Assembly (NCBI RefSeq): GCF_003019255.1
Contig: NZ_CP027846.1
Coordinates: forward strand, 1,550,001-1,614,000
Direction of reading: 5' to 3'
From: Staphylococcus kloosii
Lineage (GTDB): Bacteria; Bacillota; Bacilli; Staphylococcales; Staphylococcaceae
DNA: 64,000 bases
Position numbers and translations under genes: made by a program
Notes under the pieces: generated by a model
Database searches by the model: none
The model's input: the letters and a program-made list of their open reading frames with translations, nothing else
Told to the model about the DNA's origin: nothing
Shown here: one piece after another, positions 25,996-34,395 of the stretch
Layout of the letters: each line of letters opens with the position of its first letter
Numbering within the stretch: the first letter of the stretch is position 1

Positions 25996-27267
25996 GTGAA
26001 ATTATTAGAAAAAGCAAATACTTCTATTACTCCTAAAATAAAAAAACCTGAATTACTAGCACCTGCTGGGAATTTAGAAAAACTTAAAATTGCAGTTCAT
26101 TATGGCGCAGACGCTGTCTTTTTAGGTGGCCAAGAGTATGGTTTAAGATCCAATGCTGGCAATTTCACAATGGCTGAAATTGAAGAAGGCGTTAATTTTG
26201 CACGTAAATATGGTGCTAAAATATATATAACAACTAATATTATTGCTCACGATGAAAATATAGAAGGTTTAGATGCATATTTAAAAGACCTGGAAGCAAC
26301 AGGTGCTACGGGAATAATCGTTGCCGATCCACTAATAATAGAAACATGTAAAAAAGTGGCTCCGTCACTTGAAATTCATTTATCCACGCAACAATCTTTA
26401 TCAAATTATAAGGCTGTCGAATTCTGGAAAGAAGAGGGATTAGATCGTGTGGTTTTAGCACGTGAAACAGGCGCTATGGAAATGCAAGAAATGAAGGACA
26501 AGGTTGATATAGAAATCGAAGCCTTTATTCATGGAGCTATGTGTATTGCATATTCCGGTAGATGTACATTGAGTAATCATATGACTGCACGCGATTCAAA
26601 CCGTGGTGGTTGTTGTCAGAGCTGCCGTTGGGACTATGATTTACTAGCAGTTGATGACGATGGAGAATTAGATTTATTATATAATGAAAATGATGTCGTG
26701 CCATTTGCAATGAGTCCGAAAGATTTAAAATTAATTGAATCTATTCCTAATATGATGGATATCGGTATCGATTCACTTAAAATTGAAGGAAGAATGAAAT
26801 CAATTCATTACATAGCAACTGTTGTATCTGTATATCGAAAGGTTATCGATGCATATGCTGCTGACCCTGATAACTTTAAAATTGACCCAAGCTGGTTAGT
26901 TGAGTTAAGTAAATGTGCGAATAGAGCTACTGCTCCAGCATTTTTTGAGGGTACACCAGGTTATGAGGAGCAAATGTTTGGTTCAGTAGGTGAAAAAAAT
27001 CAATCTTCTTATGATTTTTGTGGTTTAGTATTAGATTATGATGAAACATCACAAATTGCGACCATACAACAACGTAATAAATTTGCACCGGGCGAAGAAA
27101 TAGAGTTTTTCGGTCCAGAGATCGATACATTTAAACAAGTTGTAGAGCATATTTACGACGAAGAAGGTAACGAATTAGATGCTGCGCGTCATCCACTTCA
27201 AATTATACAAATAAAAGTCGATAAACCTTTATATGCAAACAACATGATAAGAAAGGAAATTGGGTAA
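25996..27267 (+). CDS. trhP2: Peptidase U32-like tRNA uridine hydroxylation protein TrhP2
   Basis: A 423-residue U32-family protein, larger than its neighbour because of a C-terminal beta domain. The core has PELLAPAGNLEKLK, AVFLGGQEYGLRSNAGNF and IEAFIHGAMCIAYSGRC. The cysteines of SGRC, GGCCQSCRW and a later SKCANR match the set that binds an Fe-S cluster in this family. Start is GTG at 25996 after AAGGAGGAG. It overlaps udk by one base. It completes the trmR-trhP1-trhP2 pathway for mo5U. Confidence 0.9.
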   Translation: MKLLEKANTSITPKIKKPELLAPAGNLEKLKIAVHYGADAVFLGGQEYGLRSNAGNFTMAEIEEGVNFARKYGAKIYITTNIIAHDENIEGLDAYLKDLEATGATGIIVADPLIIETCKKVAPSLEIHLSTQQSLSNYKAVEFWKEEGLDRVVLARETGAMEMQEMKDKVDIEIEAFIHGAMCIAYSGRCTLSNHMTARDSNRGGCCQSCRWDYDLLAVDDDGELDLLYNENDVVPFAMSPKDLKLIESIPNMMDIGIDSLKIEGRMKSIHYIATVVSVYRKVIDAYAADPDNFKIDPSWLVELSKCANRATAPAFFEGTPGYEEQMFGSVGEKNQSSYDFCGLVLDYDETSQIATIQQRNKFAPGEEIEFFGPEIDTFKQVVEHIYDEEGNELDAARHPLQIIQIKVDKPLYANNMIRKEIG

Positions 27268-27890
27268 TGAAAAGTACGACCATTATAGGAATTGCTGGCG
27301 GCTCAGGTTCAGGGAAAACAACGGTTACTGACGAAATTATGAAAAATTTAGAAGGTCATAGTGTTGCACTTTTAGCGCAAGACTATTACTATAAAGACCA
27401 ATCGCATTTATCTTTTGAAGAGCGATTAGAAACAAATTATGATCATCCTTTTGCATTTGATAATGATTTATTAATCGCTAATTTAAATGATTTGAGAAAT
27501 GATAAGGTTGTCGAAGTACCAACGTATGATTATAAGAACCATACTAGAAGCGATGAAACGATTGCATTTGAACCAAAAGATGTTATTATCGTAGAAGGTA
27601 TATTTGCACTGGAAAATAAAACATTAAGAGATTTAATGGACGTTAAAATATATGTTGATACAGATGCAGACTTAAGAATATTACGTCGTTTACTACGTGA
27701 CACTAAGGAACGTGGACGTACAATGGAATCGGTAGTAAATCAATATCTAAATGTAGTGCGCCCTATGCACAATCAATTTATTGAACCTACTAAAAAGTAT
27801 GCCGATATCATCATTCCAGAAGGTGGCAGTAATAAAGTCGCAATCGACATAATGACAACTAAAATCCAGACATTAGTAAGTAAACAATAG
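27267..27890 (+). CDS. udk: Uridine kinase
   Basis: This pyrimidine salvage enzyme phosphorylates uridine and cytidine to UMP and CMP. The 207 residues are normal. The P-loop GGSGSGKTT is at about 11-19, followed by the family motif DYYYKDQSH near 39 and the region RRLLRDTKERGR near 128-139. It starts in TAATG with the last base of trhP2, so the genes are translationally coupled. The cytidine deaminase near the end of the window could feed it uridine. Confidence 0.96.
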   Translation: MKSTTIIGIAGGSGSGKTTVTDEIMKNLEGHSVALLAQDYYYKDQSHLSFEERLETNYDHPFAFDNDLLIANLNDLRNDKVVEVPTYDYKNHTRSDETIAFEPKDVIIVEGIFALENKTLRDLMDVKIYVDTDADLRILRRLLRDTKERGRTMESVVNQYLNVVRPMHNQFIEPTKKYADIIIPEGGSNKVAIDIMTTKIQTLVSKQ

Positions 27891-27918
27891 TAATTTTATA
27901 GTAAAGGAAGATGACATT

Positions 27919-28395
27919 ATGGAAAACCAAAAACAATATCCAATGACTCAAGAAGGTTATGAGAAATTAGAACAAGAATTAGAAGAATTAAAGACTGTAA
28001 AACGACCAGAAGTTGTCGAAAAAATAAAAGTTGCTCGTTCTTTTGGTGACTTATCTGAGAACTCAGAGTATGATGCAGCTAAAGACGAACAAGGTTTTAT
28101 AGAGCAAGACATTCAACGTATTGAAAATATGATTAGAAACGCACTTATCATTGAAGATACTGGCGATAATAACGTCGTACAAATCGGTAAAACAGTGACA
28201 TTCGTTGAATTACCTGGTGACGAAGAAGAAAGTTACCAAATCGTTGGTTCAGCAGAAGCTGACGCATTTAACGGTAAAATTTCTAACGAATCTCCTATGG
28301 CGAAAAACTTAATTGGTAAAGGCTTAAATGATGAAGTACGTGTCCCTCTTCCAAATGGTGGAGAAATCAACGTTAAAATTGTTGATATTAAATAA
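27919..28395 (+). CDS. greA: Transcription elongation factor GreA
   Basis: GreA enters the RNA polymerase secondary channel and stimulates transcript cleavage. The 158 residues match. An N-terminal coiled coil (about 1-75) carries the acidic tip in GDLSENSEYDAAKDEQ near 43-58. The C-terminal FKBP-like domain ends with GLNDEVRVPLPNGG. AAAGGAAG precedes the ATG. It closes the trmR operon and is followed by a terminator. Confidence 0.97.
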   Translation: MENQKQYPMTQEGYEKLEQELEELKTVKRPEVVEKIKVARSFGDLSENSEYDAAKDEQGFIEQDIQRIENMIRNALIIEDTGDNNVVQIGKTVTFVELPGDEEESYQIVGSAEADAFNGKISNESPMAKNLIGKGLNDEVRVPLPNGGEINVKIVDIK

Positions 28396-28402
28396 GTTAT
28401 AC

Positions 28403-28446
28403 TTTAAAAAACCCTTGATATCATAACGATATTTAGGGTTTTTAAA
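28403..28446 (+). terminator. Terminator after greA
   Basis: The stem TTTAAAAAACCCT 28403-28415 pairs with AGGGTTTTTAAA 28435-28446, with a second inner GATATC/GATAT pairing. T and A runs on both sides make it usable in either direction. Confidence 0.8.
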
Positions 28447-28546
28447 ATTCAAGTTTAAAAAATGATATACTATTTCATGAAAGTTTGATAAATTTAGTTT
28501 AGTTGGGGTAAATATAAAAGTCAGACTTTAAATTTGCTTTAATTGA

Positions 28547-28575
28547 AATTTACTGAAATGAATTATCTGATAATT
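28547..28575 (+). promoter_or_regulatory. Two adjacent CodY-like boxes upstream of pxpB
   Basis: AATTATCTGATAATT at 28561-28575 is a perfect palindrome and matches 13 of 15 bases of the CodY consensus AATTTTCWGAAAATT. A weaker box, AATTTACTGAAATGA, at 28547-28561 matches 11 of 15. They end 26 bases before the TTG start, a position suited to repression by CodY when branched-chain amino acids and GTP are plentiful. Binding is inferred. Confidence 0.55.
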
Positions 28576-28601
28576 TAATTTATTCAAAGGGGAGTAATAT
28601 T

Positions 28602-29336
28602 TTGGAAACCAAAATATTGAATGAACAAACAATTATATATTACTTCGAGAACGAAATTTCTCGGACAACATTTAATAAAGTGCAACATGTAGTTACATAT
28701 ATAGAAGAACAGCAACTTACTTCAATTTTAGAGATTGTACCATCTTATCGTTCTATTATGTTAACGATTGATACTACGGTTGACGTGCCTAAAACTGTAA
28801 TTGCACAGTTAAATATTGAAGCATTAAATTTAAATTCAATATCAAAAGAAATGGAACAAACACGTACTATTAATATTCCAGTGCTTTATGGTGATGAGCA
28901 TGGCCCAGACCTAGAAGAAGTTGCACAACATAATGATTTAAGTATAGACGAGGTAGTAAAGATACATAGTTCAAATCCATATTTGATTTATCTACTTGGT
29001 TTTATGCCAGGGTTTCCATTTTTAGGTGGCTTAAGCGAAAAAATACATACGCCTAGGAGAAATGAACCTAGAACAAAAATACCAGCAGGTTCTGTCGGGA
29101 TTGCTAACAATCAAACTGGGCTTTACCCAAAGCAATCACCAGGAGGTTGGCAAATTATTGGGCAAACGCCAATTGATGTTTTTAATATCAATAGAGAACC
29201 AATGTGTCTGTATCAACCGGGCGATTACATAAAATTTTATAGTATAACACAAGAAGAATTTGAAGATATTAAAAAACAACAACAAAATAATACATTTGAT
29301 TATGAAAGGTTGGTGACGATTGAAAATGGCAATTAA
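28602..29336 (+). CDS. pxpB: 5-oxoprolinase subunit B (KipI family)
   Basis: A 244-residue KipI/allophanate hydrolase subunit 1 protein. With PxpA and PxpC it converts 5-oxoproline to glutamate using ATP in bacteria where this was tested. Family motifs are LLGFMPGFPFLGGL near 128-141, PRTKIPAGSVGIAN near 153-166, and SPGGWQIIGQTP near 176-187. Start is TTG after AAAGGGGAG. It overlaps pxpC by 17 bases. CodY-like boxes lie just upstream. Here it is joined by biotin carboxylase genes, so it may also form a carboxyltransferase domain. Confidence 0.9.
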   Translation: METKILNEQTIIYYFENEISRTTFNKVQHVVTYIEEQQLTSILEIVPSYRSIMLTIDTTVDVPKTVIAQLNIEALNLNSISKEMEQTRTINIPVLYGDEHGPDLEEVAQHNDLSIDEVVKIHSSNPYLIYLLGFMPGFPFLGGLSEKIHTPRRNEPRTKIPAGSVGIANNQTGLYPKQSPGGWQIIGQTPIDVFNINREPMCLYQPGDYIKFYSITQEEFEDIKKQQQNNTFDYERLVTIENGN

Positions 29337-30330
29337 AATTAAACAACCTGGATTATTCACTACAGTTCAAGACGAAGGCCGTATTGGCTATCAAAATTTA
29401 GGATTTTCAATTGCAGGTGCATTAGATCAATATGCATTAAAAATTGGGCAACAACTTATTGGCAATAAAGGACCTGCTTTAGAATGTACTATCATGGGTC
29501 CGACTATCGAATTTAAAGCTAATAACACATTCGTTATAACAGGTGCACCTTTTAATGCACAACTTAACGAAACATCAGTACCACACCAGACCGTTGTTCA
29601 AGCCAATAAAGGAGACATTTTAAAATTAAATAATGTTGTAGAGGGAGCTAGATGTTACATACTTTTTGGTAAACCTTTAGATATACCACAAGTAGCTAAT
29701 AGTTATTCCACACATACTCGAAGCCAAATTGGTGGTTTCAAAGGACGCGCATTAAAATCAGGTGATTACATAAATTGTATTGAAAATGATTATGGTCACA
29801 ATACGTTAGGGCATAAGTACAATGGTCAACTCGTTTTAGATGAAGAAGTAACCATTCATATAGTGGAAGGCCCACAAATTGACGCTTTTTCAGCAACTGC
29901 ACAAAATGAACTTACGACAAATACGTTTACTATTTCTGATAGTTCTGACCGTATGGGTTATCGTTTAAAAGGGCCAACTATTAGTCCTGAACATTCTGCA
30001 GATATAATATCAGAACCTGTTGCATTGGGCAGTATTCAAGTACCTAATGATGGTAATCCAATTATTTTATTAAATGATAAACAAACGGTGGGCGGCTATA
30101 CAAAAATCGCGAATGTTTGTCAGGCTGATTTAAATGTTTTGGCACAATTGAAACCTGGAAATAAAATACAATTCAAATGGATAACGATTGAAGAAGCTAC
30201 TGATAAATTAATTGCAGAACAAGAAGAATTTGCAAAAACGTTAACAGCCATTACTGAAACACCACAGTTTGAAATTAATGAAATGAGAAATACTTCATCA
30301 AAAATAGCAAAATTATTAAAAGGGGAATAA
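29320..30330 (+). CDS. pxpC: 5-oxoprolinase subunit C (KipA family)
   Basis: A 336-residue KipA/allophanate hydrolase subunit 2 protein. Motifs include FTTVQDEGRIGYQNLGF near 15-31, SDRMGYRLKGP near 208-218 and the stretch around GSIQVPNDGNP and TVGGYTKIAN near 240-265. Two starts are possible, TTG at 29320 and ATG at 29326; GGTGA at 29312-29316 favours the TTG. KipI and KipA pair structurally, and the overlap with pxpB fits a stoichiometric complex. The next gene is a biotin carrier. Confidence 0.9.
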   Translation: MKMAIKIKQPGLFTTVQDEGRIGYQNLGFSIAGALDQYALKIGQQLIGNKGPALECTIMGPTIEFKANNTFVITGAPFNAQLNETSVPHQTVVQANKGDILKLNNVVEGARCYILFGKPLDIPQVANSYSTHTRSQIGGFKGRALKSGDYINCIENDYGHNTLGHKYNGQLVLDEEVTIHIVEGPQIDAFSATAQNELTTNTFTISDSSDRMGYRLKGPTISPEHSADIISEPVALGSIQVPNDGNPIILLNDKQTVGGYTKIANVCQADLNVLAQLKPGNKIQFKWITIEEATDKLIAEQEEFAKTLTAITETPQFEINEMRNTSSKIAKLLKGE

Positions 30331-30332
30331 CA

Positions 30333-30779
30333 ATGAATTTAGAGCAAATAGAAAAATTAATAACACTCGTTAAGGAAAATGACGTTAAAAAATTTAGATA
30401 TAAAGATTATAGTAGTGAAATTGATATAGATTTTACAGAACCACAAAGTGGTGGAAATGCTGTTCAACATACAGCCAATGTATCTTCATCTGAGGGTGCA
30501 AATAACGCGTCTCAAAACGAAGAAAGCGCTGAATCAGACAATACTAAATCAATAAATGCTTCTATGGTTGGTACATTTTTCCTACAAGATGAAAAAGAAT
30601 TAACTAATCCAATAATTGAAGTTGGTTCGACTGTAAACAAAGGTGATGTAATTGGTTATATCGAAGCAATGAAAGTTTTAAATGAAGTTGTAAGCGATGT
30701 TGAAGGAACGGTAAGTGAAATCGTTGTGGATCATGGTACACAAGTGGAATATAACCAAACGTTAATTAAAGTGGACTAA
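30333..30779 (+). CDS. Biotin carboxyl carrier protein, AccB-like paralogue in the pxp cluster
   Basis: A 148-residue AccB-type protein. The N-terminal helix NLEQIEKLITLVKEN is followed by an acidic, Ser/Asn-rich linker (about 40-85) and a biotinyl domain starting SMVGTFFL. The acceptor lysine is Lys114 in EAMKVLNEV; the usual EAMKM has Val in place of the second Met, a mild variant. It lies two bases after pxpC and 23 bases before the biotin carboxylase. Its place in the pxp cluster suggests a substrate other than acetyl-CoA; the fatty acid AccBC pair is expected elsewhere. Confidence 0.9.
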   Translation: MNLEQIEKLITLVKENDVKKFRYKDYSSEIDIDFTEPQSGGNAVQHTANVSSSEGANNASQNEESAESDNTKSINASMVGTFFLQDEKELTNPIIEVGSTVNKGDVIGYIEAMKVLNEVVSDVEGTVSEIVVDHGTQVEYNQTLIKVD

Positions 30780-30802
30780 GTGTAATTTAGGGGGTTAAGT
30801 TA

Positions 30803-32158
30803 ATGTATCGATGTCTAATCGCAAACAGAGGAGAAATTGCAATACGTATCATTAGGGCGTGTCGTGAACTCAATATTGAAACAGTTGCTGTCTATGCTTT
30901 AGGAGACGAAAAAAGTTTACACGTGAGCTTAGCGGATCAAGCTGTTTGTATCGGTGAAGCAAACGCTTTAGATAGTTATTTAAACCAAGATAGAATTATA
31001 AGTGCCGCAATCAATACTGGTGCAACGGCTATCCATCCAGGCTACGGTTTTTTATCAGAAAGCGCATCTTTTGCTCGTAAAGTTGAAGAAAACGACATTT
31101 ATTTTATTGGACCGACATATCGTACTATGGAAATGATGGGTGATAAAATAACGGCAAGACAAACTGTTCATGGTGCTGACGTACCCATCATACCTGGTTC
31201 AACAGGGGCAGTGGAATCTATCGATGAAGTAGAAGAAATTGCAAAAGATACTGGTTACCCATTAGTGTTAAAAGCAGCTAGTGGTGGAGGCGGTAAAGGA
31301 ATTCGTATCGTAAAAAGTAAAGAAGCACTGAGCAAAGCATTCAAGGAAGCGAAGAGCGAAGGAGCAAAATACTTTGATGACGATAGAATTTATGTCGAAG
31401 CGTTTATTCCAGTAGCAAAGCATGTTGAAGTGCAGGTAGTAGGAGATGGTCAGGACAACTTTGTGCATTTGGGCGAAAGAGATTGTTCTGTACAACGTAA
31501 AAATCAAAAGTTAATAGAAGAATCACCATGTTCTGCTTTATCTGAAGAAAGAAGAACACAAATTTGTAACGATGCTGTTAAAGTAGCACGCGCTTCTAAT
31601 TATAGAAGTGCTGGTACGATAGAATTTTTAGTTACTGAAGACGCTTATTATTTCATCGAAATGAATGCCAGAATTCAAGTAGAACATACTGTTACTGAAA
31701 TGAGAGCCAATAGAGATTTATTACAAGCTCAATTATATTTAATGATGCAAAATCAGTTACCTTTTACTCAAGATGAAATAGCTTTCGACGGTCACGTAAT
31801 CGAAGCACGTATTAATGCGGAAGATCCAGAAAAAGGATTTCAACCTTCACCTGGAAAAGTAAAAGGACTACATTTACCACATGGATTTAACGTAAGAGTA
31901 GATTCATTACTTTATTCAGGTTATGTGGTTTCGCCATATTATGACTCGTTAGTAGCTAAAGTAATTGTCAAAGCACCAAATAGACAATTAGCTATAGATA
32001 AACTTAAAGTTACTTTAGATGAAATGGTAATTGATGGTTTTACGACTACAGCCGATTTCTTATATGCTGTATTGAATTACCCACCATATGCACATGGAGA
32101 CGCAAAAGATGTAGATATTAAATTCTTAGATAGACATAATATTATTAAGGAGGCTTAA
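30803..32158 (+). CDS. Biotin carboxylase, AccC-like paralogue in the pxp cluster
   Basis: A 451-residue ATP-grasp enzyme that carboxylates biotin on the carrier protein with ATP and bicarbonate. Landmarks are intact: MYRCLIANRGEIA at the start, MGDKITAR near 112-119, the glycine loop ASGGGGKGIRIV near 158-169, HLGERDCSVQRKNQKL near 213-228, and EMNARIQVEHTVTE near 288-301 with catalytic Glu and Arg. It should be active. A start after GGGGG and a 2-base gap to pxpA place it in the middle of the pxp operon. Confidence 0.93.
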   Translation: MYRCLIANRGEIAIRIIRACRELNIETVAVYALGDEKSLHVSLADQAVCIGEANALDSYLNQDRIISAAINTGATAIHPGYGFLSESASFARKVEENDIYFIGPTYRTMEMMGDKITARQTVHGADVPIIPGSTGAVESIDEVEEIAKDTGYPLVLKAASGGGGKGIRIVKSKEALSKAFKEAKSEGAKYFDDDRIYVEAFIPVAKHVEVQVVGDGQDNFVHLGERDCSVQRKNQKLIEESPCSALSEERRTQICNDAVKVARASNYRSAGTIEFLVTEDAYYFIEMNARIQVEHTVTEMRANRDLLQAQLYLMMQNQLPFTQDEIAFDGHVIEARINAEDPEKGFQPSPGKVKGLHLPHGFNVRVDSLLYSGYVVSPYYDSLVAKVIVKAPNRQLAIDKLKVTLDEMVIDGFTTTADFLYAVLNYPPYAHGDAKDVDIKFLDRHNIIKEA

Positions 32159-32160
32159 TC

Positions 32161-32919
32161 ATGAAAGTAGATTTAAATTGTGATTTAGGTGAATCATTTG
32201 GTAATTACAAGATAGGTAATGATGAAAATATCATACCGGTAATAACTTCGGCGAATATTGCTTGTGGATTCCATGCAGGTGATGCTCAGGTTATGAATAA
32301 TACAGTTAAATTAGCACATGAAAATAATATTGGAATTGGTGCTCATCCAGGACTACCCGATTTACAAGGATTTGGTAGACGCAATATGGATTTATCACCT
32401 CAAGAAATTTATGATACCGTAATTTATCAACTTGGTGCAATTTCTGGTTTCTGTGCGATTCATAATGCAAAATTAAATCATGTTAAGCCTCATGGTGCGC
32501 TATATCAAATGGGTGCTAGAGATGAAGAAATAGCTCATGCAATTGCACAAGCAGTTCATGATTTTGATGCTTCTTTAATATTTGTTGGTTTATCTAACAC
32601 ATTATTAATTTCTAAGGCAAAAGAATTAGGCTTACAAACTGCGTCTGAAGTTTTTGCTGATAGACGATATGAAGCAAATGGCCAATTAGTAAGTAGAAAA
32701 GAATCTGATGCTTTAATCACAGATACTGAAGAAGCCATTAGTCAAGTTATTTCAATGGTTAAAGATCAACAAGTGATTGCAAAAAATGGCGAGAAAATTG
32801 CAATTCAAGCCGATACTATTTGTGTGCATGGCGATGGCGCACATGCTTTTGAATTTGTATCACAAATAAGAGAAAGATTCTCGAAAGAAGGTATTTCTAT
32901 TTCGACTTTAGGAGGATAA
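32161..32919 (+). CDS. pxpA: 5-oxoprolinase subunit A (LamB/YcsF family)
   Basis: A 252-residue LamB/YcsF TIM-barrel protein. Conserved motifs are DLNCDLGESFG near 4-14, SANIACGFHAGDAQVM near 30-45, GIGAHPGLPDLQGFGRR near 58-74, HVKPHGALYQMGAR near 101-114, and ICVHGDGAHA near 221-230. It is the hydrolytic partner for PxpBC. AAGGAGGC precedes the ATG. The next gene begins after 4 bases. Confidence 0.92.
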   Translation: MKVDLNCDLGESFGNYKIGNDENIIPVITSANIACGFHAGDAQVMNNTVKLAHENNIGIGAHPGLPDLQGFGRRNMDLSPQEIYDTVIYQLGAISGFCAIHNAKLNHVKPHGALYQMGARDEEIAHAIAQAVHDFDASLIFVGLSNTLLISKAKELGLQTASEVFADRRYEANGQLVSRKESDALITDTEEAISQVISMVKDQQVIAKNGEKIAIQADTICVHGDGAHAFEFVSQIRERFSKEGISISTLGG

Positions 32920-32923
32920 AACA

Positions 32924-34156
32924 ATGGGGAAGAAATTAGCAAAAAAAGATGGGGATTTTCAGTTCACAAAAAATCATAAACGTCTATTGTTAGGTTCAGT
33001 ATTTTTAATGGCTACTTCTGCGATAGGTCCAGCATTTCTAACACAAACAGCTGTATTTACAGCACAATTTGCAGCAAGTTTTGCTTTTGCAATACTGTTA
33101 TCAATCATTATTGATATTGGTGCGCAAATTAATATTTGGCGTGTGTTAGTCGTTACTGGTAAAAGGGGGCAAGAAGTAGCAAACGATATTGTTAAAGGAT
33201 TAGGGACTTTTATTTCGATATTAATCGCCATAGGTGGTCTCGCTTTCAATATTGGTAATATCGCAGGTGCAGGCTTAGGTCTAAATGCAATATTCGGTTT
33301 AGACGTTAAATGGGGCGCTGCTATTACGGCAATACTTTCAATCGCTATTTTTATTAGTAAAAGCGGTCAAAAGATTATGGATGTCGTTTCTATGGTCTTA
33401 GGAGCTTTAATGATTGTAGTCGTTGCCTTTGTTATGTTTAAAGCACATCCTCCTTATGGAGATGCATTGAAGCATGTCGTAATGCCAGAACATCCAATCG
33501 CTTTAGTGTTACCAATTATTACATTAGTTGGCGGAACAGTCGGCGGTTATATTACATTTGCTGGTGCCCACAGAATATTAGATTCAGGTATTGAAGGAAA
33601 ATCATTTTTACCGTTCGTTAATAAAGCTGCCATTGCAGGTATTTTAACAACTGGTGTATTACGTACATTATTATTCCTTGGTGTACTAGGTGTAGTAGTT
33701 ACAGGTGCAACATTAAGTTCTGATAATCCTCCTGCATCAGTATTCGAACACGTTTTAGGACCTATAGGTAAAAATATCTTTGGTGTTGTGTTATTTGCTG
33801 CTGCTATGTCATCAGTAATTGGATCAGCATACACAAGTTCAACATTCTTAAAAACATTGCATAAATCATTGTTTAATAAAGCCAATTTAATGGTTATTGC
33901 TTTTATCGTAGTATCTACAATTATCTTCTTATTTGTTGGTAAACCAGTGTCGTTATTAATTATTGCTGGCGCATTAAATGGATTAATCTTACCAATTACA
34001 TTAGGTACTATTCTAATTGCAAGTAAACGTAAGTCTATCGTTGGCGATTACAAACACCCTAACTGGATGCTTTGGTTCGGTATTTTAGCAGTGATTGTAA
34101 CAATTGTTACAGGTATTTTCTCACTGCAAAGTTTAGGAACTTTATTCGGTTCATAA
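32924..34156 (+). CDS. NRAMP-fold transporter, YcsG-like, without the usual metal-binding motifs
   Basis: A 410-residue polytopic membrane protein with about 11 hydrophobic segments and NRAMP/APC-fold character. The TM1 stretch GPAFL is conserved, but the metal-binding DPGN that should follow is replaced by TAQF (about residues 40-43). In TM6 the metal-binding MPH is absent; the region reads GGTVGGYITFAGAHRILDSG (about 205-224). It closes the pxp operon, as YcsG does next to ycsF and kipIA in B. subtilis. Metal transport is therefore unlikely; uptake of 5-oxoproline or a related amino acid derivative is a reasonable inference. GGAGG precedes the ATG. Confidence 0.8.
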   Translation: MGKKLAKKDGDFQFTKNHKRLLLGSVFLMATSAIGPAFLTQTAVFTAQFAASFAFAILLSIIIDIGAQINIWRVLVVTGKRGQEVANDIVKGLGTFISILIAIGGLAFNIGNIAGAGLGLNAIFGLDVKWGAAITAILSIAIFISKSGQKIMDVVSMVLGALMIVVVAFVMFKAHPPYGDALKHVVMPEHPIALVLPIITLVGGTVGGYITFAGAHRILDSGIEGKSFLPFVNKAAIAGILTTGVLRTLLFLGVLGVVVTGATLSSDNPPASVFEHVLGPIGKNIFGVVLFAAAMSSVIGSAYTSSTFLKTLHKSLFNKANLMVIAFIVVSTIIFLFVGKPVSLLIIAGALNGLILPITLGTILIASKRKSIVGDYKHPNWMLWFGILAVIVTIVTGIFSLQSLGTLFGS

Positions 34157-34185
34157 GTTTAAAAATCCATATAGTAGTATTTGTT

Positions 34186-34230
34186 AACAGGAGTAAGATC
34201 ATTTATTTAAATGGTTTTACTCCTGTTTTT
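34186..34230 (+). terminator. Terminator of the pxp operon
   Basis: AACAGGAGTAA 34186-34196 pairs with TTACTCCTGTT 34217-34227, followed by T. The bases from 34231 to 34395 hold no clear gene. Confidence 0.85.
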
Positions 34231-34395
34231 ATGTGTAGTACATTGATGTGCGGATGTGATTGGAACATCGAACAGTATAAAAAAGGTTGCTAAATAGTAG
34301 ATATAAATTTATAATTATTTGATTCTATAATCGAGCTATGTGCTTAAATATGATAAAATGGCAAAGGCTATGAAATTACATCGAGGTGAACTATA

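Noticed and set aside
33547..33885. 112-codon minus-strand ORF in the transporter gene
   Set aside because: Mirror frame of membrane helices, without start signals.
32924..34156. Calling the NRAMP-fold gene mntH
   Set aside because: The DPGN and MPH metal ligands are absent and the gene is in the 5-oxoprolinase operon.
34072..34293. ORF of 73 codons running from inside the NRAMP-fold gene over the pxp terminator
   Set aside because: It overlaps the transporter in another frame and crosses a strong terminator; no ribosome site and no family pattern.
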